Positions 1-7,215 of a stretch of DNA of 64,000 nucleotides are shown in pieces. Source of the DNA: JACVRW01 sp035650215 (lineage in GTDB: Bacteria; Actinomycetota; Thermoleophilia; Solirubrobacterales; Thermoleophilaceae); assembly GCA_035650215.1 (NCBI GenBank), contig DASRIC010000002.1:62001-126000 (forward strand). The letters are read 5' to 3'. Both the position numbers and the translations under genes were made by a program. The notes under the pieces are model-generated. The model was not told where the DNA came from. It was given only the letters and a program-made list of their open reading frames with translations, and ran no database searches. Position 1 is the first letter of the stretch. Each line of letters begins with the position of its first letter.

Positions 1-720
1 GAGAAGCGCGACGCCGATCACGATTGCGCCGATCGTCCGGACGTCGCCCCAGCCCCAGACCGTCGATTGCTGGATCCCGAGCACCGACAGGGCCATTCCG
101 GCGACGATCAGGATCGCTCCGCGAACGTCGACCTTGGCCGGATTCTTCCTGTCCCTGAGCTTCGCGAAGTAGAGCTCGGCGAGGGCAAGAATCGCCACGG
201 GCACGTTGATCCAGAAGATCGCGCGCCAGGTCCAGTATTGGGTCAGGTACGCCCCCGCGACGGGCCCGACCGCGGTGAACAGCCCGGTGACGATGAAGAA
301 GACCGCCAGGCCCTTGCCGCGCTCCTTCGGCGGGAAGGCATCGAGCACGAGCACCGTGGCAGAAGGGATAAGGAGACCTCCCGCTGCGCCCTGGATGGCC
401 CGGAAGACGATCAGCCAGGTCTCGGCGATCCCGGTGTCCGGAACGAGCCCGCACATCAGCGAGCTGACCGCGAACAGGATCACGCCGATGACCACGATCT
501 GGCGGTGGCCGAAGATGTCGCCGAGGCGGCCACCGAGAGCGACGAAAGCCGCCGTGGCGAGCGCGTAGGCCGTTATCAGCCACTGCGCCCCCGTCTCGGT
601 GAGGCCGACGTCATCCTGGATCGTCGTGGCGGAGATGCTGACGATGGTGAAGTCGATGAACACCATCGCCATCGCCGGGACAAGGGGCCACAGCACCCGG
701 TAGCGCGGATAGTCCTCCAT
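1..720 (-). CDS. MFS drug exporter, DHA2 (EmrB/QacA-like) family, partial
   Basis: Reading leftward from the ATG at 720, the product starts MEDYPRYRVLWPLVPAMAMV and continues through about 240 residues of alternating hydrophobic segments until the window edge cuts it. The signatures are FIDFTIVSISATTIQDDVG in helix 1, the loop GGRLGDIFGHR after helix 2, and QGAAGGLLIPSATVLVL in helix 4. These are typical of 14-helix proton-driven multidrug exporters. Only the N-terminal half is present, so the substrate cannot be judged. It diverges from the small gene at 816 across a 95-base gap. Family assignment is firm; the export role is inferred from the family. Confidence 0.85.
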   Translation of the reverse strand, partial: MEDYPRYRVLWPLVPAMAMVFIDFTIVSISATTIQDDVGLTETGAQWLITAYALATAAFVALGGRLGDIFGHRQIVVIGVILFAVSSLMCGLVPDTGIAETWLIVFRAIQGAAGGLLIPSATVLVLDAFPPKERGKGLAVFFIVTGLFTAVGPVAGAYLTQYWTWRAIFWINVPVAILALAELYFAKLRDRKNPAKVDVRGAILIVAGMALSVLGIQQSTVWGWGDVRTIGAIVIGVALL

Positions 721-815
721 CGCCTCGGGGCACCCTACCGGCCTCGGATGACGCCCAGCCAGATGGGGCGCTACCGTGGCGTCCTCTGCGGTATCCCCCC
801 GACGGAGGTGATCGA

Positions 816-1064
816 ATGGCCGGCTTCAGCAGTCTCGCCAACAAGGCCAAGGAGATCTTCAACAAGCGCGGCGGCACCGAGGCGGCCAAGGACGACCTCC
901 AGGAGCTGAAGGACATCCATGCCCGCGGAGGCTCGATGTCGGACAAGGCCAAGGCAGCCGCCGACGCGCTCAAGGATCCGGGTGCCAAGGGCCCCGAGCG
1001 CTCCGCTCAGCCCGGAGAGACGACGCGCGCCGGCGAGCGCCGGTCTGGCTCCGAGCGCCAGTAG
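816..1064 (+). CDS. Small hydrophilic helical protein of unknown function
   Basis: This 82-residue protein begins MAGFSSLANKAKEIFNKRGG and is rich in Lys, Ala, Asp and Glu. It contains GSMSDKAKAAADALKDPGAK followed by a disordered, charged tail. It has no signal peptide or membrane segment. A strong ribosome site, GGAGGTGAT, ends 7 bases before the ATG, which supports a real gene. The KAKE and DKAKAAADA phrases loosely recall small actinobacterial proteins of the Rv0909 antitoxin or CsbD type, but the match is too weak to name it. No toxin partner is adjacent. Confidence 0.65.
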   Translation: MAGFSSLANKAKEIFNKRGGTEAAKDDLQELKDIHARGGSMSDKAKAAADALKDPGAKGPERSAQPGETTRAGERRSGSERQ

Positions 1065-1082
1065 CGCGCGCGTAGTTCTTCG

Positions 1083-1290
1083 CTACCGACGGTCGGGTCG
1101 CTGCTTGGCGAGCGCGCGCTGGGCGTCCTTTGCGCGATGTTCTTCGACCAGTGTCCGCAGGCGCTGGGTCACGCCCGGCGCTCGCCGATCCATCGCCCAG
1201 ACGTCGCGCTTGAACAACGCGATCACCCGCATCGGCGAGGTGGCAACGACCGAGGCTGTGCGCAAGCCGCCTTCCGCCACCTCAGGCCGA
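1083..1290 (-). pseudogene. Probable remnant of a cyclic-nucleotide-binding (Crp-like) domain
   Basis: On the minus strand the reading frame carries GGLRTASVVATSPMRVIALF, then KRDVWAMDRRAPGVTQRLRT, and ends EEHRAKDAQRALAKQRPDRR before a stop. This resembles the last beta strands and C-helix of a cNMP-binding domain, in which an RTA-V-A-S-P-R motif is followed by an R-D segment and a short helix. The preceding part of the domain, including the GE--L phosphate-binding cassette, is not found upstream in any frame. The fragment therefore looks like the 3' end of a decayed gene. It sits in the gap between the genes at 816 and 1481. The resemblance is from memory and moderate. Confidence 0.35.
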
Positions 1291-1480
1291 GGGGTCAGCC
1301 AAGGCCAGCGGTCGTGTCCTGTCTTGCACGGCTTCCGGACGGACGGTGCCCCGAGCGTTGAGCTGTCTCGTCTGGTGTTTGAACCCGGGCAGGCAGGGCT
1401 GCGTAGTACCGGGGGAGTCAGTTCATCCGCGGCTGCCGCCTGCAAGAGCCTTGCTGCAGATCCCCGATAGAAAGGCACAG
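1291..1480. other. Non-coding gap before the secreted PD40 protein
   Basis: This gap has no credible gene. It contains the upstream extension of the PD40 reading frame, which lacks protein-like features, and GAAAGG about 4 bases before the ATG at 1481, the likely ribosome site. I saw no clear -35/-10 pair or strong hairpin here. Confidence 0.4.
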
Positions 1481-3202
1481 ATGCACGTCGCCTCTCGTAG
1501 CCTGCGCCGCCGCGTATTCGCCGTGGCCGCCGCGACCGGCGCAACCGGGCTGCTCGGCCCCGCCAGCGCTCTCGCCTCGCATAACTTCATCGAACCCATC
1601 AGCGTCGCCCCTGACGGCGCAATCGGCGACGACTCGAGCGTGGCCGGCGACCATCTCGGCGACTACGGCGACATGACGCCCGACGGGCGCTTCGTCGTGT
1701 TCGCCTCCGCCGCGACGAACCTCGTTCCGGGCGACACCAACGGCGTCGGCGACGTATTCGTGCGCGACCGACGCACCGGCGTGACCGAGCGCGTGAGCGT
1801 CGGTCCGAGGGGAGTCCAGGCGAACGGCGACAGCAACTTCACAGGCATCTCCACCGCGCCTGCGATCAGCGACGACGGCCGCTACGTCGCCTTCAAGTCC
1901 GAAGCCTCGAACCTGGTCAAGGGCGACCGCAACCAGCTCACGGACATCTTTGTGCGCGACCGCACTGCGGGCACCACCGAGAGGATCAGCGGGGCCGGCG
2001 GCGGCGACAATCCCGGCATCAGCCCGGACGGCAACTTCGTCGCCTTCGAGACTTTCGACTTCGACGCTGACTTCGCCGAGGACATCTACCTGCGCAACCG
2101 CGCCACCGGGTCGATCGAGCGAATCAGCCTGTCACACGATGGCAGCGAGGTTTTCGGCACCAGCGAGGATCCCGTGGTCGCGAACGGCCCTGTTGTTGCG
2201 TTCGCGTCGAGCGCGCCGAATCTCGTCGCGGACGACGGCAGCTCGAACATCGACGTCTTCGTGCGAGACCTCAGCGGCCCGTCGCCGACGACGGAGCGGG
2301 TGAGCGTCTCGAGCGCTGAAGAGCCGGCGGGGGAGTTCGACACGAGCAGGAATCCCGCGATCACGAACGATGGTCGTTTCGTGGCCTTCCAGTCCGACGC
2401 CCAGAACTTCACCCCCGTTGCCCAGACGGAGTTCTTCTCGGACATCTTCGTTCGTGACCGACAGGCGGGCACGACAGTGCTAGCGAGCCCGGACGGCGCC
2501 GGCGGCGAGGCCTCCGGTCAGAGCGAGGACCCGGAGATCGGCGCAGGAGGCCGGTTCGTCGCGTTCGCGTCGTTCGCGTCGGATCTGATCGCGGGTGCGA
2601 CCGACCCCGACGGCGGGCTTGTCCGGGACGCCTTTGTCCGCGACTTGGCGGCCGGCTCCACCGAGATGGTCAGCATCAACGGCGCCCACCAGGACGCCAG
2701 GCGCGACGGCAACCACGACGACGTCGGAGGCGGTCCGGTCAGCGCGGACGGGCTGGTGATCCTGATGGGGACGCAGGCGGACAACCTGTTCGTGGGCGAC
2801 ACCAACGGGGTCAACGACGTGTATGTGAGCGACCGCCGGCCGGCGGCCGATTTGTCGCTCACGAAGGCGGACGAGCCCGACCCGGTCGCGGCACGCGGGA
2901 CGCTCACCTACACGCTCACGGTCACCAACAACGGCCCCAACGCGGCGCCGGGCACGCACATCCTCGACACGGTCCCCGCGGGCGTGACGTTCGTCGGCGC
3001 ATCGGCGGGCTGCGTGCATTCGGCGGGCCTGGTCGACTGCGACCTCGGGGCCCTCGCGAATGGAGCGAACACGACGGTCGCTATCCAGGTCGCGCCCAAG
3101 GCCAGGGGCGTGATCACCAACACGGCCAGCGTGGGCAGTTCCGCACCAGACCCCGACATGTCGAACAACACGAGGACCACCGAGACGACGGTCGCGCGGT
3201 AG
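1481..3202 (+). CDS. Secreted PD40 beta-propeller repeat protein with C-terminal DUF11 domain
   Basis: The 573-residue product starts MHVASRSLRRRVFAVAAATG and has a clear signal peptide (n-region RRR, hydrophobic core, cleavage near ALAS). The body holds about seven repeats in which DGR-VAF-S-A-NLV is followed by GD-N---D-FVRDR--G-TERVS, a WD40/PD40-like propeller motif. The last ~110 residues (from ADLSLTKADEPDPVAARGTL to SNNTRTTETTVAR) form a DUF11 beta-sandwich of the kind found on surface proteins. The frame is open 45 codons further upstream, but 1481 is preferred because it gives the signal peptide and a GAAAGG ribosome site. It is probably secreted or wall-associated; ligand unknown. 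No anchor motif or transmembrane tail follows DUF11. Confidence 0.85.
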   Translation: MHVASRSLRRRVFAVAAATGATGLLGPASALASHNFIEPISVAPDGAIGDDSSVAGDHLGDYGDMTPDGRFVVFASAATNLVPGDTNGVGDVFVRDRRTGVTERVSVGPRGVQANGDSNFTGISTAPAISDDGRYVAFKSEASNLVKGDRNQLTDIFVRDRTAGTTERISGAGGGDNPGISPDGNFVAFETFDFDADFAEDIYLRNRATGSIERISLSHDGSEVFGTSEDPVVANGPVVAFASSAPNLVADDGSSNIDVFVRDLSGPSPTTERVSVSSAEEPAGEFDTSRNPAITNDGRFVAFQSDAQNFTPVAQTEFFSDIFVRDRQAGTTVLASPDGAGGEASGQSEDPEIGAGGRFVAFASFASDLIAGATDPDGGLVRDAFVRDLAAGSTEMVSINGAHQDARRDGNHDDVGGGPVSADGLVILMGTQADNLFVGDTNGVNDVYVSDRRPAADLSLTKADEPDPVAARGTLTYTLTVTNNGPNAAPGTHILDTVPAGVTFVGASAGCVHSAGLVDCDLGALANGANTTVAIQVAPKARGVITNTASVGSSAPDPDMSNNTRTTETTVAR

Positions 3203-3220
3203 GCGGGGCCGGGCACCGAC

Positions 3221-3395
3221 CTACAGCTCAACAGCGGCCAACGACAGCGCGAAGGAGATGATCTCGCGGAGCTCAGGGTCGAGCGCCGGCCACTGCTCCT
3301 TGTCGATCGCCAGGTCGACGTCGAACGGGACTCCATTGGGAGCCTTCCCAGCGGCGGTAGAGCGTCTGCGGGTCGTTCAGCTGGATGTCGCTCAC
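3221..3395 (-). pseudogene. Broken N-terminal fragment of a ferritin-like (R2-like) diiron protein
   Basis: A GTG at 3395, just downstream of arsM, opens VSDIQLNDPQTLYRRWEGSQ then WSP. The sense then continues one frame over as FDVDLAIDKEQWPALDPELR and EIISFALS before a stop at 3221. Joining the two frames needs removal of one base near 3327. The combined peptide resembles the start of R2-type ferritin-like proteins (LY--WE--QW, D-EQW, ALS---V-E), which are normally about 300 residues. So this copy has both a frameshift and loss of its C-terminal four-fifths. Family naming is from recollection of the motif pattern; the frameshift is visible directly. Confidence 0.5.
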
Positions 3396-3414
3396 GCGCG
3401 CGTGACTCGCCGGC

Positions 3415-4341
3415 TCAGGCTTGTGGCTTCCACGCTCGCACGATCGCCGACGTCGCGTGCTCGTGCACGCGGTGTGTCTCGTTGACCTCGATCTCGGCGA
3501 GCCCAGCGGCGGCGAGGGCGTCCTCGAACTCGGCGCGTGTGAGTGCGCCCGCGACGCAGCCGGTCCACTGCTGCATGTCGGCGCGCGTGGCCTCGTCCAT
3601 GTCCGGGTCGGCGATCACGTCGGACACCGCAAAGCGTCCGCCGGGCTTGAGAACCCGTGCGGCCTCGGCCAGCACCCTGCGCTTGTCCGCCGAGAGGTTG
3701 ATCACGCAGTTCGAGATCACCACGTCGACCGACTCATCCGCAAGCGGGATCGCCTCGATGTATCCCTTCACGAACTCGACGTTCTCGACGCCGGCTTCGG
3801 CGGCGTTCTCGCGCGCGAGCTCCAGCATCTCGTCGGTCATGTCGAGACCGATCGCCTTACCTGTCGAACCCACCCGGCGGGCCGAGATGAGCACGTCCGC
3901 ACCGGCCCCCGAGCCGAGGTCGAGCACCGTCTGGCCCTGATGCAGGTCCACGACCGCTGTCGGGACACCACAGCCGAGTGAGGCCTGCACAGCCGCCTTG
4001 GGCGCGCCGTCGGCCTCGCCCTCGTAAAGCGTGGCGCCGAACACTTCGTTGCCCTGTTTGTCTCTCGACAAGATGTCGGGGCCGCAGTCATCGATCGCCG
4101 GCGCCCCGCAACAGCCGGACGACGTGCTCTCCGCAACAGCCGTGGCGGCGGCGGCGTAGCGCTCGCGCACCTTCTCGCGGATCTCGCTGTCGTTCGGCTC
4201 GCTTGCCTGCCCGGCCGGACAGCCGCAGCTCCCGCCGGCGGCGTTCGCGTCGCAGCACGCGTCCTTGTCGCTCGGCTCGCAGCAGCTCTGCTGCGTCTCG
4301 GGCGCGCAACAGGTCGAGGTGGCCTCGGTCAGCTCAGCCAT
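3415..4341 (-). CDS. arsM: Arsenite S-adenosylmethyltransferase
   Basis: This 308-residue enzyme transfers methyl groups from S-adenosylmethionine to trivalent arsenic, giving methylated and finally volatile arsenicals in the cytoplasm. The SAM-binding motif is VLDLGSGAGAD (about residues 139-149). The arsenic-binding cysteines fit the ArsM pattern: C212 in SNCVINLS and C262 in WTGCVAG, with an N-terminal Cys in SGCCGAP or DDCGPD. Unusually, residues 11-41 hold eight cysteines in CC or C-C clusters, a possible metal-binding extension. The start overlaps the end of arsR by 13 bases, so the two are co-transcribed. Confidence 0.93.
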   Translation of the reverse strand: MAELTEATSTCCAPETQQSCCEPSDKDACCDANAAGGSCGCPAGQASEPNDSEIREKVRERYAAAATAVAESTSSGCCGAPAIDDCGPDILSRDKQGNEVFGATLYEGEADGAPKAAVQASLGCGVPTAVVDLHQGQTVLDLGSGAGADVLISARRVGSTGKAIGLDMTDEMLELARENAAEAGVENVEFVKGYIEAIPLADESVDVVISNCVINLSADKRRVLAEAARVLKPGGRFAVSDVIADPDMDEATRADMQQWTGCVAGALTRAEFEDALAAAGLAEIEVNETHRVHEHATSAIVRAWKPQA

Positions 4342-4682
4342 GCGGTCAACTCCTCGAGGGCTTCAGGACGGACGTAGTAGAAGGCCCACAGCCCGCGACG
4401 CTCGGAATCCACGATCCCGGCGTCGCGCAGCTTCTTCAGGTGATGAGACAGGGTGGGCTGAGAGACGTCGAACAGCGGCACCAGCTCGCAGACGCACACC
4501 TGGCCCGCGTGCTTGCGCAGCACATCGACGAGCTGGAGGCGGATCGGGTCGCCCAGTGCCTTGGCGACCTCGGCCATGCGGATGGCGTGCTCGCGCTGCA
4601 CGTCGGGATAGACGACGGGCTCGCAACACGGCTCACCGGCGGGACGCTTGGTCTTGGGGGCCAGCTCCAGATCGACAGCCAT
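4329..4682 (-). CDS. arsR: ArsR/SmtB-family arsenic-sensing repressor
   Basis: The 117-residue protein is a winged-helix dimeric repressor. DNA-reading helices lie around VSQPTLSHHLKKLRDAGIVD. The metal site CVCEL just before them matches the classic As(III) site CVCDL, and an extra CC pair lies near the N-terminus (EPCCEP). The frame stays open upstream to 4739, but that stretch contains the operator and promoter, so MAVDLELAP at 4682 is the start. The predicted transcription start falls on the ATG, so the mRNA is probably leaderless. It sits first in an operon with arsM and diverges from arsC; arsenite should release it and induce both directions. Confidence 0.92.
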   Translation of the reverse strand: MAVDLELAPKTKRPAGEPCCEPVVYPDVQREHAIRMAEVAKALGDPIRLQLVDVLRKHAGQVCVCELVPLFDVSQPTLSHHLKKLRDAGIVDSERRGLWAFYYVRPEALEELTAWLS

Positions 4683-4728
4683 CAATCTACGTATATCGAT
4701 TGAAGCGATGACTGTCAATGGATAGCAT
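4682..4728. promoter_or_regulatory. Divergent arsR/arsC promoters with ArsR operator
   Basis: Leftward: TTGACA (minus strand, 4718-4713), a 17-base spacer, then TATACG (4695-4690), which places the start of transcription at about 4683-4682, the first base of arsR. Rightward: TTGAAG (4700-4705), a 17-base spacer and TAGCAT (4723-4728) point at arsC. An inverted repeat TCAATC (4682-4687) and GATTGA (4698-4703) overlaps the leftward -10 and the rightward -35, matching the ATCAA/TTGAT style of ArsR operators. One bound dimer could block both promoters. Confidence 0.72.
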
Positions 4729-4766
4729 CCGCCCGACACGCGGCCCGAGGTAGGAGGAGCTACGCG

Positions 4767-5426
4767 ATGGCGACGCGACTGCGGGATCTCGAAGTCGATC
4801 TGATCACCCAGGGCCGACTCGAGCGCGGGCTGGGGCGGCTGCGCGAGGAGTTCGCCCGAACGTTCTCCGCCGAGACCGTCGAGCGCTACATGGCCGAGTC
4901 ATTCGAGGCGCTCGGCGGTGCGCGCCTCAAGGACTTCGTGCCGCTCTTCGTGCAGCGCTTCGCGCGCGAGCGGTTGCGCGCGCTCGGCCAGGTCGAGGGC
5001 ACGATCCCCAAGGACCGCCCCGAGGTGCTGTTCGTCTGCGTACAGAACGCGGGACGCAGCCAGATGGCGGCAGCGCTGCTCGACCACTACGCCGAGGGCC
5101 GCGTGAACGTGCGCTCAGCAGGCAGCGCGCCAGCCGACCAAATCAACCCCGACGTCGTGACCGCGATGTCGGACGTGGGGATCGACGTCACCAAGGAGTT
5201 CCCCAAACCGATGACAGACGAGGTCGTCCAAGCCGCAGACGCCGTGATCACGATGGGCTGCGGCGACGCATGCCCGATCTATCCGGGCAAACGCTACGAG
5301 GACTGGGACGTGGATGACCCAGCCGAGACCGACCTCGCCGGCGTCCGGCGCATCCGCGAGGACATCAGCCAGCGCGTGCGCGAGCTGCTCGCCCAGGTAG
5401 CACCGCCCGTAGGGACACCCGGCTAG
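4767..5426 (+). CDS. arsC: Arsenate reductase with N-terminal three-helix dimerization domain (mycothiol type)
   Basis: The 219-residue protein has two parts. Residues 1-80 form a helical domain (MATRLRDLEVDLITQGRLER to ARERLRALGQ) of the kind fused to actinobacterial arsenate reductases. Residues 85-210 form a low-molecular-weight phosphatase fold with the catalytic loop CVQNAGRSQ, VITMGCGDACP and the WDVDDPA region. It reduces As(V) to As(III), likely through a mycothiol adduct as in mycobacterial and corynebacterial homologues (family knowledge). The start has a strong site, AGGAGGAG, 5 bases upstream. It diverges from arsR-arsM. No arsenite efflux pump (ArsB/Acr3) is seen nearby, so detoxification here appears to be reduction plus methylation. 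Confidence 0.92.
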   Translation: MATRLRDLEVDLITQGRLERGLGRLREEFARTFSAETVERYMAESFEALGGARLKDFVPLFVQRFARERLRALGQVEGTIPKDRPEVLFVCVQNAGRSQMAAALLDHYAEGRVNVRSAGSAPADQINPDVVTAMSDVGIDVTKEFPKPMTDEVVQAADAVITMGCGDACPIYPGKRYEDWDVDDPAETDLAGVRRIREDISQRVRELLAQVAPPVGTPG

Positions 5427-5566
5427 CTCCCCGACCGTGGTTCGGCCGCGTATGTCGAATGGCGCGCTGCCTTGTTGCGCCGGCTATCGCGTTCGTGTGG
5501 TCTGCATCGCGGCTGATCCGGGGGAGTGGCACCCGCAGGGGTAGGCGAACAGCTCGGAAGCGGCCT

Positions 5567-6172
5567 TCAGCTCGCCCGGCGGTAGCGGATGTGTGTGGCC
5601 AGCGGCGAATGCAGCACCTCGACGGGCTCCAACCCCAACGATTCGACGCCGTCGAAGATCCGCTCGCCGGACCCGAGCAGGACCGGGGCGATGTCGAGCG
5701 TGAGCTCGTCGACGACCCCGGCGACGAGCGCCTGCCGAACCGTGGAGGCGCCGCCGGCGATGTCCACGCCGTCGTTGCCGGCCGTCTCACGCGCCTGTGC
5801 GTAGGCGGCGTCGAAGCCGTCGGTGACGAAGTGGAAGGTCGTCCCGCCCTCCATCTCGATCGGCTCGCGGGCGTGATGGGTGAGCACGAACACCGGTGCG
5901 TGGTACGGCGGCTCGGGCCCCCACCAGCCGCGCCAGTCCTTCTCCCACTCACCGCGGATTGGCCCGAACATGTTGCGGCCCATGACGTAGGCGCCGCGCG
6001 GGCGCATGAGCCAGGCGACGGCGGTCTCGTCGGCCTCATTGGCGCGCTCGTCGCCGAGGTGCCAGCCGTGGAGCTCTCTCCCGCCTTTGCCCAAAGGGTG
6101 CTCGCGACTCTGGTCCGGCCCGGCGACGAAACCGTCGAGCGAGATCGACATGTGGCAGGTGGTATCCGGCAT
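5567..6172 (-). CDS. Dihydrofolate reductase-family protein (RibD C-terminal-like)
   Basis: The 201-residue protein starts MPDTTCHMSISLDGFVAGPD, the signature opening of the DHFR/RibD-C superfamily. Further matches are AYVMGRNMFGPIRGEW, VFVLTHHARE, the NADPH-binding loop DIAGGASTVRQAL and DELTLDIAPVLLGSGERIF. These stand-alone proteins are presumed NADPH-dependent reductases of unknown substrate and are not housekeeping folA. GGAGGAG 5 bases before the ATG at 6172 fixes the start over an in-frame ATG at 6205. It lies downstream of the HTH/SRPBCC pair on the same strand with a 86-base gap and probably belongs to that operon. Confidence 0.85.
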   Translation of the reverse strand: MPDTTCHMSISLDGFVAGPDQSREHPLGKGGRELHGWHLGDERANEADETAVAWLMRPRGAYVMGRNMFGPIRGEWEKDWRGWWGPEPPYHAPVFVLTHHAREPIEMEGGTTFHFVTDGFDAAYAQARETAGNDGVDIAGGASTVRQALVAGVVDELTLDIAPVLLGSGERIFDGVESLGLEPVEVLHSPLATHIRYRRAS

Positions 6173-6258
6173 CGCGGCTCCTCCGAAGGCGTTGACGATT
6201 TGCAAGTAGTGGCCCGCGATCTACCCGGCGGCGAAGGGGTGCTGGTGGAGCGCGAGGC

Positions 6259-6720
6259 TCATGCGGCGGCCTGCTCATCTAGGAATGCGGCGAGCCCGTC
6301 AAGCAGCAGGCCGGTGCCGTGGTCGCGCTCCGCCGGATCCTCGAGGTCGTCGAAGAACGCGCCGTGCTCGGTGAAGACGAGCCGCGTGCCGTCGCGGTCG
6401 GGCCGCACCTCGACGGTCGTCAGCGACACGGAGATGAGCCGCCCGTCGAGCAGGAGGTCGTAGGCGAAGACGATCCGCTCACCGTCGACGATGTCGTGGT
6501 AGCGGCTGCGGAACTCGTGCACCGTCCCGCGCGGATCGCGTCCCACGCTCACCTCGCTGCCGCCGACGCGGAAGTCGAGCTCCCACTTGGCGTCGGTCCA
6601 GCCCTCGGGCACGCCGAACCAGCGCCGCTTGAGCTCCGGGTCCGAGAACGCGCGGAACGCCTGCGCCGGGGTCTGGCGGAACCGTCGCTCGATCGTGAAG
6701 TCGTGCTGGCGGATGCTCAT
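6259..6720 (-). CDS. SRPBCC (AHSA1/START-like) domain protein
   Basis: The 153-residue protein begins MSIRQHDFTIERRFRQTPAQ and shows the AHSA1 pattern: FRAFSDPELKRRWFG, DFRVGGSEVSV, a Y-DIVDGERIVFAYD strand, VEVRPDRDGTRLVFTEHGAF and a C-terminal helix LLLDGLAAFLDEQ. The fold makes a hydrophobic ligand pocket; substrate unknown. Its ATG overlaps the stop of the upstream HTH gene (ATGA), the standard two-gene arrangement in which the HTH protein controls the SRPBCC protein. Confidence 0.88.
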   Translation of the reverse strand: MSIRQHDFTIERRFRQTPAQAFRAFSDPELKRRWFGVPEGWTDAKWELDFRVGGSEVSVGRDPRGTVHEFRSRYHDIVDGERIVFAYDLLLDGRLISVSLTTVEVRPDRDGTRLVFTEHGAFFDDLEDPAERDHGTGLLLDGLAAFLDEQAAA

Positions 6721-7070
6721 TGGCGGTCTCCTTGGTCGGTGGGGAAGGCGTCGTCGAGGACGTCGGAGAGGCGGTCGAAGTGCCTCTGCCAGGTCGCGCG
6801 GTGCTCGGCGATCCACTGCTCGAGCGTGCGCATCGGGCTGGGCTCGAGCCGGCACGTCCGGACGCGGCCGACCTTCTCCGAGCGCACGAGGCCGCTGCGC
6901 TGCAGCACGTCGAGGTGCTGCATCACGGACGGCAGCGACATGTCCAGCGGTGCGGCGAGCTCGCTCACCGAGGCCGCGCCGCGCGACAGGCGGACGACCA
7001 TCGCGCGGCGGCTCTCGTCGGAGAGCGCGTTGAACGCCCGGTCGAGCTGTGCTGCGTCGGCGGTGGGCAT
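6717..7070 (-). CDS. ArsR-type winged-helix repressor paired with SRPBCC protein
   Basis: The 117-residue protein has a helix-turn-helix in ASVSELAAPLDMSLPSVMQH followed by the wing SEKVGRVRTCRLEP. It lacks CVCEL-type metal ligands, so it belongs to the non-metal group that accompanies SRPBCC proteins. The start is taken at MPTADAAQ (7070). Upstream in-frame ATGs at 7079 and 7091 overlap the predicted -10 or operator. A perfect palindrome sits just upstream, and it probably represses its own operon (6717-5567). Confidence 0.88.
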   Translation of the reverse strand: MPTADAAQLDRAFNALSDESRRAMVVRLSRGAASVSELAAPLDMSLPSVMQHLDVLQRSGLVRSEKVGRVRTCRLEPSPMRTLEQWIAEHRATWQRHFDRLSDVLDDAFPTDQGDRQ

Positions 7071-7077
7071 AGGCCGC

Positions 7078-7111
7078 ATCGTAGCGCACACTTAGGTAGC
7101 TGCCTAAGTGT
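7078..7111 (-). promoter_or_regulatory. Palindromic operator and leaderless promoter of the HTH/SRPBCC operon
   Basis: A perfect inverted repeat, ACACTTAGG (7088-7096), 6-base spacer, CCTAAGTGT (7103-7111), lies between the HTH gene and the divergent response regulator. On the minus strand TTAGGC (7107-7102), an 18-base gap and TACGAT (7083-7078) resemble -35 and -10. The predicted start of transcription is near 7071, on the ATG at 7070. The palindrome would overlap RNA polymerase, fitting autorepression. Confidence 0.6.
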
Positions 7112-7215
7112 CATCTATTCCTGGCCGCTGCCGCTTCCATGCGACGGGGCACTCCAGCGTCGAGTTGCGACGGGTGGCCGGGGCGAGATTCTGCCTTGCG
7201 GTCCTTCTCGTGGGT

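Noticed and set aside
5427..5566. Possible small gene between arsC and the DHFR-like gene
   Set aside because: No frame here has a ribosome site or protein-like composition; it is treated as a plain convergent gap.
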